Shown: positions 1-47,556, numbered from the stretch's first letter. The stretch: 64,000 nt of DNA from Emydura subglobosa (GCA_007922225.1 ML679961.1:64679075-64743074); one strand, 5' to 3'. Program-made: numbers and translations. Notes: generated by a model from the sequence alone, not told the origin.

Positions 1-204
1 GTGTGATTGATGTGGTTAGGACCAGTGATGCTGTCACTAAAGTTGATGTGTGGGCAGAGCTGGCAACGGGGTTTGTTGCAGGGATAGGTTCCTGGATTGG
101 ACTTCTCGTAGGGTGTATGGTTGCTGGTGAGTATTTGCTTCAGGTTGGGGGGCTGTCTATAAGCCAGGATGAAGCAAATACTCACCAGCAACCATATACC
201 CTAC
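1..204 (-). mobile_element. Penelope-like element fragment with fold-back end
   Basis: The minus strand of about 1-165 reads in one frame through the motifs PPNLKQIL, PCNKPRCQLCPHIN and TGPNHINH. This is the linker between the reverse transcriptase and the GIY-YIG endonuclease of Penelope-like retroelements. A second copy of the CPHI/DSITG motif occurs on the plus strand near 47,000. At its right end the fragment is followed by an inverted copy of itself (170-204). It lies in an ACTN1 intron and continues out of the window to the left. Confidence 0.8.
108..204. repeat. 35-bp inverted repeat with 27-nt loop
   Basis: Positions 108-142 and 170-204 are reverse complements with a single mismatch (34 of 35 pairs). 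The arms contain the sequence GGTTGCTGGTGAGTATTTGC and its complement. The left arm is ordinary Penelope-like coding sequence on the minus strand; the right arm is an inverted duplicate of it at the truncation point. Confidence 0.9.
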
Positions 205-835
205 AATCTGCATGAGTTCATTTCACAACCTTGGACTGGTGTGTAAGACAGCTCTATCTCCTGCATGAATCAGCTTCATCTTTGCAGTAGACAGCTCTGT
301 TGTTCCTGAGGGGTGGATATGTTGACCATAGTCCTTTTCCTGGATCTTTTGGCAATCTTTCAGGTACAAGAGGATCAGATTGTTGAGCACCTTACATTTT
401 GACATGATATTCTACAGGGAGTCAGTGTAGGAGTGGAGGACAGGTATAATGTGCTCGTGATGACCCTGTTGATGGGGAGATGTGCTGCTGTGTCTTGTAT
501 CTCCTGAGGAACATGCAGGTAGACTGTGTTGCTGTAGTCCAGTCAAGAGGTAACAAAGGTTTGTATTACTGAGGCCAGGTCATCACCACTTGTCTAGGAT
601 GGGACACAGTCTCCTAGCTAGCCAAAGATGGCGTAGTGCACTGTTCATGTCCAGTGCTATGTGAGAGCTTATGTAAGCATGGAATATAGGAGCATTCCTA
701 AGCTGTGGACTGACTCGACTAATTAGGCATCTTCCAGAAGAAGACTGCACCATTGCTACAAATTTCTCAAAGCATTTCTCTTTGCCAGCTAATATAGTCT
801 GAGTTTTGCTCAGATTTAGCTCCACTGCTAAGCTA
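205..835 (-). mobile_element. L2/CR1-clade LINE ORF2 C-terminal remnant
   Basis: On the minus strand three frames together show the conserved C-terminal landmarks of L2-type LINE reverse transcriptase proteins. These are a LDYSNTVYLHVPQEIQ block at about 501-547 (family pattern RLDYCNxLYxGLP), KVLNNLILLYLKD near 355-400, and GDRAVLHTSPRL followed by NEL near 220-270 (family pattern GDRAFxxxAPRLWN). Stops and frame changes show it is dead. The Penelope-like fragment abuts it at about 205. Confidence 0.6.
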
Positions 836-1550
836 GTCTTTATCTGACACTAGGTTGTTTGCTTGCAATAGTGTGGTCATAGGCTTCGTTTCCACTGAAT
901 CTTGCATTTTTGTTACCTGCAGAATATATATATAAATGTACGGGCGTGTCCCGCCAGGTGTTCACTTTTGCACATAACAGGGCTTCCAATGCTTCCTCTG
1001 GGAGAACTTCAGCCTAGTAGATCTTCCCTTCAGGAAACCTTTCCTGATTTTCAGCCACAAAAATTATTGCTAACTAGTTTCTATTACTCCTAGCTGTACC
1101 CCTCTGTGCCATGTCAAGATTCCTGTTACCCTTTGGTGTTGGAAGGGTGTAGATCAATTTGACTTAATGTATTTGATCCTCCTTTTCCTAAAGGAGATGT
1201 TGCTAAGTGTGCCCACTCTTCAAAACATACGTTCAAATGGGTCTGTGCCAGTGAGGTGTATCAATGCTGGTTGGTTTGTTTTAAAAGGCAATTTAAATGC
1301 CAAACTGTTTAATGGTCACTTATGACAGAGAAATTATACTGTTAATGTACATGGTGTTACTTAGTATATGTAGTGTTTCTATACAGTAATGGAAAATGCC
1401 ATGCAGGCTAGAAGACAAGTTGGTGAGGGAGCCAGCATTTTGTATTTCTAAATACTCATGCTTTTTAATGCAACAGTCTGGTGAGAATTTAACGCAGTTT
1501 AATGAATGAAAGGCCTTTGCTTTTTTTCCTCTCTCAAGCAATGAGTCTAA
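836..1550. other. ACTN1 intron sequence, nothing recognised
   Basis: Intronic DNA between the L2-like remnant and the tentative MITE. I see no gene and no recognisable repeat. Confidence 0.5.
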
Positions 1551-2066
1551 GGCCCTGTCTACATAAAGTGAAGGAATGCTGCAATAAATGTTCTTTGCGG
1601 TTTGCCAAATTCATGAAGCACCTTGTATCCCCACACAGTAACTGATCTAAGGGTTTTACAAGCACTGACTTACTAGCTGGTTCCAATGCCTGAGGTGAGG
1701 TCTTTAGTTAAGCCCAGTTGAACAGGCACAGCCTTTCATGATTTTTCCCCAGTTTACACAGGAAACAAGAACACTGAACGTGAATTAGTGTGTCTGGTCT
1801 TCTTAATTCCATTTCACAATGCAGTGTTTTGTGGCTGCCTACAATTCTCTACCCTCTGAATCAGTGCTAGAGAATGGCTAGTCCTTGAGATATACCTAAA
1901 TGCACTGATACAATCACAATTGTGAGTGTACCTGAACAAAGCAAAACTGTGCCATTGAGCAGCATTATTGTATGGATACAGCTTTCATAATGACAAGTGT
2001 GACAGCCAGCAATTTCATGCTAGATGTGTCCATATAATGATTGCCTCACTTAATATAGACACATCC
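1551..2066. mobile_element. Old Harbinger-type MITE (tentative)
   Basis: The left end GGCCCTGTCTACATAAAGTG at 1551 is preceded by TAA. It is mirrored by the inverted right end near 2045-2066 (reverse complement GGATGTGTCTATATTAAGTG). The inner bases also match imperfectly. No coding capacity is seen. The terminal pattern is the same as in the Harbinger elements at 53.4 and 54.5 kb, but the right target repeat is not preserved. Confidence 0.35.
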
Positions 2067-2669
2067 CGTCTAGATTAATGGACAAACTGTTTTCAGTCTT
2101 GGTTGGGGGTGCGGGGGAGGGAAGATCTGAGGGTTGACACACTTTGTCAGTCAAATGTCACCTTTCTACTTTAGGCAGGGACCTAAGTATTATGGAAGCA
2201 GGAGGAAGAAATCTCTCTAACTTGTAGCAGGCAAGAAATACCAGGGAAATACACAGGCTGCTTCTCCGCATACACACAAGAAAATGACCTATTGCTGGCA
2301 ATGGTTGTCTGTCTGCAACTGGCCTCCCCTGTTCCTCCTCATCTGGTGCTGAAAATGGTTATCTACAAATGTAGACAAGATGCTTTAAAACCAGCATAGA
2401 AAACATGACCAGTATCATGTTCCACCAGGTCATCACACCTTTTGAAATAGCACTGAACACATTTCGGTTTGGTCTACACTAACACTTAGACTGTGTTCAG
2501 TACTGTATCATTGCTGGGAATCCCCAGATGGTGCTATTACAGATGGCCTTCCTGCTCTGTGTATCTGAATGTGTAGGAGTTAGAGCTTGAAGTGCTTATT
2601 GTTAATTGTGATGCACTTCTTTTTAGATGTTGAATGTGTTGCCAATAGAGTATTTTTGCCAGCTACTCT

Positions 2670-2790
2670 GTAGGTGTCCATCTCACTGATAAAGTTTGCA
2701 GATGACACAAAAACTGGGGGAGTGGTAAGTAATGAAGAGGATAAGTTACTAATACAGAGTGATCTAGATCACTTAGTAAACTGGGGTTGC
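2670..2790 (+). mobile_element. CR1 LINE reverse-transcriptase fragment (FADDT block)
   Basis: The plus strand reads SLIKFADDTKTGGVV, then EDKLLIQSDLDHLVNW. This is the CR1-family reverse transcriptase region around the catalytic F/YADD motif. It is a short fragment, interrupted at about 2790 by GC-rich sequence. Confidence 0.75.
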
Positions 2791-3366
2791 AAGCAAAGTG
2801 CAGGCCAAACCGTAAGACACTGATTTTTAGAGTCCTGCCCCTCCTCAAGCCTAGTAGGCCCTGGCTGCTCCACCAGCAGCCTCCCTCCCCGACACCCACT
2901 GCAGCGGACACCCACTGCAGCCAGACGGAAGGAGTTCAGCAAGGAGGCTGCGTCCTTGTTGATCTCCCATCCCCCAGGCTGCAGCAGGGAAACTGCACCT
3001 GTCCTGTAGCCCTGTGCACTCCAACTGGGTCTCTAGGCAGTGGCTCTCTTCTGCAGCCAGGGGGACAGGAGATCAATGTTCTCCTCCCTCCGGCTCCAGC
3101 AGGGGCCCCAGCGCCTATGGACTCAGGCGGAGCGCTTTGCTGTGCTCCCTGCTACAGCCAGGGGGAGGGGATCACTGATCTCCCATCCCCTTGGGTGCAG
3201 CAAGGAACCTGCACCGGTCTTGTAGCCTAGCCCCGCAGCAATGCGCTCTGCCTGAATCCTTAGGCGGCAGCTCCCTTCTTCAGCCCGCAGGAGGGAAGGG
3301 GCGGGCCACTTTGAAAGCCCGGGCGGGCCGCTTTTGTCCCTCGGGCCACATGTGGGGAACCACTGG
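2791..3366 (+). repeat. GC-rich unclassified insert inside CR1 remains
   Basis: This stretch is markedly richer in G+C than its surroundings, with repeated CTGCAGCAGG-like units (for example near 2975, 3090 and 3200). It separates a CR1 reverse-transcriptase fragment from a CR1-like 3' tail. I see no convincing protein: the open frames here are products of the GC content. Confidence 0.4.
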
Positions 3367-3415
3367 ACTAGATAATCACAATGGTCCCTTTTGGCCTTGG
3401 AATCTATTAATCTAC
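3367..3415 (+). mobile_element. CR1 LINE 3' tail
   Basis: The sequence GACTAGATAATCACAATGGT, followed by CCCTTTTGGCCTTGGAATCT, matches the characteristic 3' end of reptilian CR1 elements. The same tail occurs at 4950-5012 and, in reverse, at 25,171, 26,886 and 31,563. Confidence 0.7.
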
Positions 3416-4944
3416 TTTTGTTCTAAGGCACAGGCTGGTGCCTTCCTGTTATGCCTACACAAAGAAACAAAGAATTGTTACAAGGTGCCAAAATATTACT
3501 CATGTTGGTTCAGGGGGAACTGTTGCTGAAAACTGTAGATGTTTCTATGTCCTAACCTAGATAAGGCCTTCATGTGAGCACAGTGACCAGTGCTGCAAAG
3601 GATCCCTCAGGTATGAGATCAGGCTTTTTTCCTTTCATAATTGCTTCTATCCAAGCACACCTAGTTTACACCCTCCTGCTTTGCTGCATCCAAGAGAGGC
3701 TTGTTGATCTAAGTTCAGTTGAGGCTGCATCTCCTGGGTCACTGCAATAAGCAACTGCACCAAGCCTTAAGTGGGGGACTTAAGGGGCACAGAAAGCCAA
3801 GTGTGAAGGATAAGCAAACTGCATGCACTTTATCTCCTAATACAGGGGAGAATCTCATCAGTATAAGAGGGTGTAGCCCTGAATGTGCTGAGAGAGACAG
3901 TCTTCACACTGTCCTGAAAACCTGATAGCATATGTGCTAGTTAAACATTAGCAGCTGACATGCACGCTCTCCACCAAGAGAAGCCACCGGTTCCAGTGCC
4001 AACAACATAAAAGCCGATGGTATACGTGTCATTCAGTCTCTTTTGGCATCTTACTTAACATAAATGGAATGATTTTTCAGAGCACTAACCATCGTGTTTG
4101 TATAGCTATTGCAATATTTTCATTGAATAAAACTAAATCTCATCTCCATAGGAGCTCAATTCAAAGCTGAATAGTCTGGAGTCTGAGAGTTCTCAGACTG
4201 GTTGGAAGGCACTAGATTGTTGGTACCTATATTTGAACACTTAATGATTTCTCATGAGGCTTTCTTTTTTTGGGATGACTCCTGCCTTTGGAATTCTAGC
4301 CCAATTTGGTCCTTTAGAGTCCACTTATCTTCATGGTATGATTCAAGGCACACTTACTTTCTTTAGGCTTTAACTGACTGGCTTTTAATCTCTGTAGCTG
4401 AAGTGCATTTCTGCCATGGCAAAAGGTATAATAGAAATTAATAAAAATATGCTGTATATTTTCAAGGTCGAGGTAGTGTCTGGGAAGTGGGGATATCTTG
4501 GATGGAAGTTTAATACTCATACAAATGACAGCACCTTTACTTAAAAAACAAACAAAAAAATCTTGTAGAGTAGGGATTTGTTCTCGGTCTCCTGGGAAAT
4601 TGCCTTCTTTTCCCACTCAACTGTTGTGCAATGAACTGTACACCAGCTGGTAACCACACTCAAGCCCAGAGGTAGTTGCCATCTTAGTGTTGCTAGATGT
4701 AGATAGTTGATGACACATTTTGCAATTTTTTGGGCATGAAAAGTGCTGTATAAATGTATAATATCACTGTTACTATTAATATGACATTGCTTGTATAGTA
4801 GGGGAAATTAGAGCTTTTTAAGTAGGCTGTGAGATATGCATAATTTTCCCTACATCTTTACATCAGGATTGGGCATCTTTCTGAAATATATGCTGTAACT
4901 CAACCAGAAGTATAGGCTTGATGCAGGAGTTACGGGTGGAATTC
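3416..4944. other. ACTN1 intron sequence, nothing firm
   Basis: Between two CR1 tails. A weak MIR or L2 tail-like phrase (AAAGTGCTGTATAAATGTA) lies near 4741-4760; nothing else is recognised. The region 2067-2669 is equally featureless apart from a Harbinger-end-like phrase (TGGTCTACACTAACAC) near 2470. Confidence 0.4.
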
Positions 4945-5012
4945 TATGACCTGCAGGAGGCCAGACTAGATAATCATAATGGTATCTTCTGGCCTTAAAA
5001 GTTTTATGAATC
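4945..5012 (+). mobile_element. CR1 LINE 3' tail
   Basis: Short CR1 3' end: GACCTGCAGGAGGCCAGACT, then AGATAATCATAATGG and CTTCTGGCCTTAAA. It lies about 315 nt upstream of ACTN1 exon 7. Confidence 0.7.
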
Positions 5013-5327
5013 CCCACGCCCTTTAGATTCTTTTGTTAAATCTGCTTGCAAAGTTGACTCCTAAGCAATCAAGTGCATACACAGTATGTTATGTGGTTCC
5101 TGTTAATGCCATCAGTCACATGACTGAGTCCCCAGGCACTGCTTTTAAAATGAACTCTGTTATCCCATCTGCTATGGGCCTGCTGCATCAGTAGCTTCAT
5201 GTATGCACTTCTGTCAGTCCAACCTAGATATCTGAAGCAAATCCAGCCACCATGCTCTCTGGTTCCAGAGAAATACTGTTCCTCCTGTTGCATTTTGATG
5301 CTAATACTCTGGCTCTTCCTTTCCTAG

Positions 5328-41178
<35,851 letters not shown>

Positions 41179-41785
41179 CCACCTCCTTTCTCCCCCACAA
41201 CATACTTCCCACCACCTCTCCCATCCATGTGCACCCTTCTTTCTGTATGCAAAGCAGCCTCTGCTCCGCCTTCTTTTATTTTGTGTCTCCACTTTTGCTT
41301 CAGATAACATGTTTATAAGGGGGGAGGGGGCATTCAAATGACCATTTACCTTCCCCTTGATATGACAGTTTACAGAATTATTTTCTGCAAAAAAAAAGTT
41401 CCTTTTAAAAAGACATATTTTATTATAGAAAAACAGGTATTTTTCTCCACCAGATTGAAACATAAAGAGAAAATTTAAAAATATTGCACCAAATGTTTTG
41501 TGTTGTGACATGGGAAATCGAGCATTGTTACATTCCATCCTTCTTTACAAAAAGAAAAAACAAAAAAAACCCAAACCACCTGTTCTGTTAACTTTTCCAT
41601 TTGCGTATGTTTATCTTGGGGGGAGGGGGTCAGACACGCAAGTGCATGTGTTTGCTGGTTCACTCATTTCATGAAAATATTTTATGATAAACTTTTGAAA
41701 TTGCTGTGTTTTCTAGGGAAAAAATAATGTACACAGCTCATGTTTTCATATTTAATTAAAAAATTTCAATATGCCTTCTATGTTT
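41179..41785 (+). other. ACTN1: ACTN1 3' untranslated region (probable extent)
   Basis: AT-rich non-coding sequence following the stop codon. ATTAAA at 41,755-41,760 followed by T/G-rich sequence (CTTTTTTTTGTTGTTGCTGA, from about 41,799) is the first good polyadenylation site. An AATAAA at 42,247-42,252 could extend it. The end point is inferred. Confidence 0.5.
41755..41760 (+). promoter_or_regulatory. Candidate ACTN1 polyadenylation signal (ATTAAA)
   Basis: Common variant hexamer with a U/GU-rich downstream element 40-60 nt later. Confidence 0.5.
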
Positions 41786-43034
41786 ATCAGTGCACAACTT
41801 TTTTTTGTTGTTGCTGAGAGTTGTCTGGTTTCAGAACATGAAGCTTGAGAGTTGGTAACTTTGATATATTGCTTGTCACAAACCATATTAAAAAATTCTT
41901 GTGATAACAAATCTAGACTTCCTTCATTTGTCTAGTTAATTTGTTTAATCCCATTTAGTCAAAACCCTGAACACAAGTAGATTCTTTCAAAATTAATTTG
42001 ATAGCTTTTTTTAATGTTCATAATACTTGAGGTTAAATGTTTAGCTCCATTGCCTCAGAAGCTTTTCCTTTGTGTTGAATGATGTTGAAATTTACATGGC
42101 TGATAGTTGCTTATAAATTGCTTCAAATGAGATGTCTTATCACTGCAAAATAGCATCTTCAACCATCCCTGATGTCAGCATATCTCTGGGAACAGGGTTG
42201 GGTTTTTTTATTGCTACAAGATCAGCTCAGAATGAGTCTACAATTAAATAAACCCAAAGTTTTAAATGGTCTTAATAACATTCCTCCCTCTGTCAAAGAT
42301 TACATTCAGTATCTTGGTATTTGTGATGTCATCACTTCAGTCACCATAGTGTCTTTCAGGGTAGACAATTTGAATTTCTAATATGTTTAAAAAAAACCAA
42401 ACCACCCTCTCACAAAACTCTTTAGTCTTCTTTATATATCATAAGGAAGCCAAAAAGGACATTTAATGCCTTCCTACCCTCCTCACTCGGCAGGTAACCT
42501 TTAATCTTCCCTAGTTCTCATCCCTTCTGCAACCTCTACGGAAAGTAAGGCGTTTTCTCCAATGAAGATTTCTTCACGTCTTTTTTGGCATGATCACGTT
42601 AGGGACTAGCACTTACAGCTAATTCATTCTTGGAGCAATAGTTAGATTGCGAGAGTGCAAAATTAATTTGCGAATTGACAAGGAACACCTGCTACTTTCA
42701 GTGCTTCTGCCCGGCAGGGTCAGTTCTGATTTCCTGGGGTTAGGCTGATTTCGGAACAAGAACAGACTTTTTTAAATCCTTCCACTCAGTACAACTTTCT
42801 TTTCTTATTCCTAATCTAGTGTGACAACTGTAATAGAAATCACTGGGCTGTCATGTCATCCCAACTTGACAGAACCTGCTTACGGTTTCTGGGAGAGGGA
42901 AGAACAAATTCTGCTGGCATGTTTAATTCTTGCACTACATGTTGACCCTTGCTCTTGCATCTTGTAGGGAGACGGTGGTGGTAATGCATCACCAAAGGGT
43001 ACAGCTGAACACAGTTTAGTTACAAGAGAGGACC

Positions 43035-43190
43035 AAACTATACTCAACACAGTTCATCTTGAGCAGCTGAGGCACAGAGAGGTTATGTGACTTACCCAAA
43101 GTTGCACAGCAAGACTGTGTCAGAGCTACAATAGAACCAAGGTCTCCTAACTGCCAGGCCTGCGGTTTAATCAATTAGACCATACTTCCC
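43035..43190 (-). repeat. MIR-type SINE, reverse orientation
   Basis: Reads GAGGCACAGAGAGGTTATGT, GACTTACCCAAAGTTGCACA, GCAAGACTGTGTCAGAGCTA, then AACCAAGGTCTCCTAACTGC and a tail resembling AATCAATTAGACCATACTTC. This is the complement of the MIR core and tRNA-related head. Confidence 0.75.
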
Positions 43191-43689
43191 CTCACTTAAA
43201 ACTTTGGAGGATCCTATGTAAAATACACCAGAAACTTTTTTTAAAGACTTGTAGCTGGATCAGCATCTCCTTTCCTGGCAATCTCATCTACATGACATGC
43301 AATTTACAGCAGCTAACTACTATGTTTTGCAGGAAATGGAAATGTTCTTTTAAAGGACATGTAGTGCACTTCTTACTAACTTGATTTTTCGTTCAAATTA
43401 AAAAAAAAAAAAACCTAGAAAAAATAAGAATAGATGCTCTGGGGACACTAGACTCATGGCTGTAGGAAAAAAAGGCACCTCCTCTTTATTCCATTGCGAA
43501 TATTGGGAAGAGAGATTTTAACTTTTCATGGCTATTCAGTATATTTTTGTATATTGCATGATCGAGTTGGCTCTCGGTCCCAAGCCAGACTAGTTTACTG
43601 TACCTAAAATGGAGCCAGAGAGCTCTTTGGATTTAGAATGACGCTTTTGGGAAAGAGTTGCTAACGGTCCTTTGCACTCTCACTCCGAT

Positions 43690-43965
43690 CTCAATGTACT
43701 CCACAAACATTAATTATTATCTGTCTTATGGTAGTGCATAGAGGCCATGACTCCATTGTGCTAGAAACTCTACAGTGCTTCACAACACCCTGTGAAGCAG
43801 GAAAGTAGTAATATCCCCTTCTTTCCAGGGGAGAACCTGGAGGCCTAGAGAGGTTAGGTGACCTTCCCACGCTCACTCAGCAAGCCACGGACAGTATTGG
43901 ACTAGTAGCTGTAATACTAGAGTCCTGACTCAGTCTTGTGCTCTAACCACCATACAACGCTGCGT
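43690..43965 (-). repeat. MIR-type SINE with tail, reverse orientation
   Basis: Contains the tail phrase CTCCATTGTGCTAGAAACTC, then GAGGCCTAGAGAGGTTAGGT, GACCTTCCCACGCTCACTCA and GTGCTCTAACCACCATACAA. Nearly full length but diverged. The other sequence between 41,790 and 44,440 shows nothing recognised. Confidence 0.7.
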
Positions 43966-44449
43966 CCTCTGGGTTAAGAGGTTAACAACGTTGTAACTTC
44001 ACAGAAACAGGGCTCCCATTGCAAACAGCTTAGAATTTAAAATCTTAGCTGCATCTACTGTATCTTGGGTTCCCCTTCCAGCTTAGGTGGCTGGCCTGGG
44101 GTGACTAGGCCAGAGCTTACATTTCTGGTTGTTTCTTCTTTGAAACTGCAAGTGGGGATACGCTCCTGTTTCAGACGTGTGCTGGGGCAAAGCAGTTGGG
44201 CCCTGATCCACAAAGGTATGTCAGTGCCTAAGCGCCAGTGTTTGGCACCACTGTTCTCCACAGAGCTCCTGGTGGCACCTAAACTCACTCCACACATGAG
44301 TTTTCAGGGTCAAAGTTCCCTAGGTGCCTAAGTTTTTGCCTCTGGGTGTGCACGCTGCTGCCCCCCTCTAGGCATATGCATGCCTAAATCCCAAAGTGAA
44401 CCATTATCTGGTAAAGATAGGCATTTGCCTGCCTAATTCGCATGGGGAG

Positions 44450-44570
44450 GCACAAGCTTGTCTCTTTCACCAACAGAAGTTGGTCCCAATAAAAGATATT
44501 ACCTCACCCACCTTGTGTGTGTCTCATATCCTGGGACCAACACAGCTACAATTCTGCAAACATATGTTAG
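44450..44570 (+). mobile_element. PLE-associated 3' tail repeat
   Basis: AGCTTGTCTCTTTCACCAAC, AGAAGTTGGTCCCAATAAAA, GATATTACCTCACCCACCTT and CTGGGACCAACACAGCTACA form a tail I associate with turtle Penelope-like retroelements. Related copies lie at 54,371 and 60,040. No gene or repeat is recognised from 44,571 to about 45,890. Confidence 0.6.
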
Positions 44571-45889
44571 ACAGATTGCAACTATTTTTTCTCTGTCAGA
44601 ACTTAAACCATTTGGAAAAGATTTCCAACAGCTTCACAAATAGATCTTCTTCTAACTGGTACAATTCTTCAGTGGTGCCAGCAGTATCCATGTAAGTGAA
44701 TGAATTTTCCAGATATTGTGCAATGATAGGAACTGTTTTAGTTGCAGGTTTTTGAGTCTTGCTTAAATATTTCCAGTTTCATAAGCTTTGTTTTCAAACA
44801 CGGTGTCCGCTATCATCGCTCAATCTCAACATTTTAGTTAGTTTGCTGAAGTGTTTAGTAAAGTCAGCAACAATCAAGTCATTAATCCAAAGAGGGCACA
44901 TGTGCCTATGGTTGACCATCCCAGGTATAGCAGATTTACATCAGAAATGCTGAGTCATAGCACCGAGGTTATTTTAAATGCAATTGTGGTTCCTTCTCTG
45001 AACTACAGGGTTTTTTTGTTTGGTTACTAACTTTTTCTTTATTTCAATCAAAGGCTTTTGTGCATGTGGGTTGCAGCATGTTGGGAAATGGGGAAAGGGT
45101 TGTATTTAATATTAAATTAATAGAGCAGGAGACAGTCAATGCAATGCATGCTTGAACATTAGAGGGAGCATGAGGAAGGAAGCTAGAAAGAAGACACCTT
45201 AGAGTGCTACCTCTAATGAGCTTAGTTTTAGAAAAGTGTTTATGCATCCTTATTGTACCCATCCAATTTAATCTTACTGGCTGCTTGCTTATTTCAGTCA
45301 AATTACCACACTGGAGGTCATGAATAAAGGTTAACTATTTGTAATTGCTGGGAAAGAACCAATATGAACAAAAATGACTTTTTTAGAAGTCAGAATGCAG
45401 AAGTGATTGTTTCAGACAGTAGCAAAAAAATTGCTCATGTTGTAGACAGTGGAGTGGGACAGCTTTCTGTTGTGGTAGCCAAATATTAAAGCTCAGTCCT
45501 GTTCAGTTAATTGAATTGCCTATGGGAATCTTGGCTTTCAAAAGAACTGCTGTTACATAACTTTAAAATCCATTTCATTAGCTCTAAATTGCTAGAAGAA
45601 TCTGGCATAATAAACCTAGATTAGCAGAGTATGTTGCATGGCCAGTTAGCTACCCTGGATTTTCCCCAGGATGCACAAAGGCACTCACAGTTTCACCACG
45701 TTTCAGTAGATCACAGCTGAGGATACGAGGTTCAGGACAAACTGCTGAGAAATGGGGCAGGCCCTTTTCAGACTGGTGGTTACTCTTCTAAGATATACCA
45801 AGCCAGCAATAAAAGTAAACTTCTGTCTCATCAGACTGGTTAACAAGAAGTCATAAAAGCATTCTCTTCGATATCTCAGCCCTTGTTTC

Positions 45890-46810
45890 ACCACCCAGAC
45901 ACTAGACTTTATGATGAGTGGTTATTTAAAACCAATTTCATAGAATGGGTTCTTCGAATCCCAAAAGATCAGCCACCCAGCCAGGTCAATATTATAACTC
46001 AGATCTTACCTAATAATCATGCTGCTGCCCATCCTTTAGTATCTAATATCTAAAGGTTTATTCATAGGGAAAAAGAAGAGAGTGTTAAAATAATCAAAGA
46101 ATCACATATACACAATCACTGCAAAATTCTTGAATTTGGTGGAATAAATTGCCTATTTGCAAAGTCTCTGGAAATTACCCAAACAGCCTGCAGGTCATCA
46201 GTCCTTGTTTAAAGCTTCCTTGTTAGAAATCCAATCCAGATAAATGAAGCAGGAGATGAAGACAAGATGGAGATGGTGCAGCTGCCTTATCCACCTTCTG
46301 CTATGTGGGTGGATGCTGTTTTCAGGCTCAGTAGTTAAGTTTGTGGAAAATTACAAGCCCAAAATGGAGTTGAAGGTCACATGAGCAAGTCACATGTCCT
46401 TGCATGCTTTGTTGCGTCATAGGAGCAGCCATTATCCATAGTCTGGCTGAAACATTCAGAGGGAGGCCCATCAGGCGGGGACAGGCTTCTTCTATGGTCT
46501 ATTGTATGAGCTAAGTGTTCTTAAATGGGCCATAAACTTGCATAGTCCATTCACAATGTAGATTTTGCCTGGTAGGTGTTACTCAGGAATGCAGAATGCC
46601 AATACACAGTCAATAGCTATAACTTTAGATATAAAATCTATATTTCTGATACAAAATGATATATGCACATAAGCAGGATAATCATACTTAGCAAATCATA
46701 ACTTTTCCATTAGCACCTTACATGACATACTTTGCATAAGTTTAATTGCAACTGTATAACAGTGGTAGCAGCAATGTTATATGTGATTATATTTCAATCC
46801 TACAACATCA
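45890..46810 (-). mobile_element. Solo-LTR-like element
   Basis: Resembles a retroelement LTR I recall from turtles, on the minus strand. Plus-strand landmarks are AAAGGTTTATTCATAGGGAA (complement of an AATAAA signal at about 46,052), GGTCATCAGTCCTTGTTTAA, AAAATGGAGTTGAAGGTCAC, ATGGGCCATAAACTTGCATA and ACAGTGGTAGCAGCAATGTT. No coding region and no clear target duplication were found, so the borders are approximate. Confidence 0.55.
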
Positions 46811-47056
46811 CAGGATCTACAGCTTTCAAAGACACCCTTATTTACTTTTCTGACAAAGTACACTCAAGGGCCTGATGCTGAGCTTTTGTGCATTGATTCC
46901 TGAGCAGAAAAGTTCACCGTTGGAGAGGATAAAGCTTGGTGAGGAGATACTGTAGAGATGAGTGCTTTAATAATGTCTAGAGAGGCTTGAATCTCAAGCC
47001 CGCACATCGACTCTAGTGACACCATCACAGGTCTTAACCACATCAGCCACACCATC

Positions 47057-47359
47057 ATGAGCTCATTCACCTGCACATCTACTAATGTAATGTATGCCAT
47101 CATGTGCCAGCAATGCCCCTCTGCCATGTACATTGGCCAACCCGGACTGTCACTGCGGAAAAAAATAAATGGACACAAATCAGACATAAAAAATGGTAAC
47201 ATCCATAAGCCAGTCAGAGAGCACTTCAACCTCCCAGGACACTCTGTAGCTGACTTGAAAGTTGCCATACTTCTACAAAAAAACTTCAAAACAGAGTTCA
47301 AAGAGAAACTGCAGAGCTGGAATTCATATGCAAACTTGACACAATCAGACTGGGTCTGA
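47057..47359 (+). pseudogene. PLE GIY-YIG endonuclease domain remnant
   Basis: About 100 codons open. VMYAIMCQQCPSAMYIGQPG shows the cysteine pair and the YIG half of the GIY-YIG motif; the GIY half is altered to YAI. Then follow LSLRKKINGHKSDIKNG and KPVREHFNLPGHSVADLKVA, the conserved arginine/HK and HFNLPGHS blocks of Penelope-type endonucleases. The frame ends at TGA at 47,357-47,359. No reverse transcriptase is left, so it is dead. Confidence 0.85.
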
Positions 47360-47515
47360 CTAGGGACTTGGAATGGTTCTCTCATTACAAGAAGTAATTG
47401 TCACTGTTCACACATTCTCACCCTCTAATCAATGGTTGTGAATAGGCCTCATCTACTCTAACTGAATTGACTTTGTTAGCACTGGCCCTCCCCATTGTTG
47501 TTTCTTACCCTGGGA

Positions 47516-47520
<5 letters not shown>

Positions 47521-47553
<33 letters not shown>
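47521..47553. repeat. TA dinucleotide microsatellite
   Basis: An uninterrupted alternating TA run of about 14 units between the PLE endonuclease remnant and the PLE 3' tail. Confidence 0.95.

Positions 47554-47556
<3 letters not shown>

Noticed and set aside
46864..47385. 173-codon minus-strand frame
   Set aside because: Antisense of the Penelope-like GIY-YIG remnant, whose sense frame carries the family motifs.
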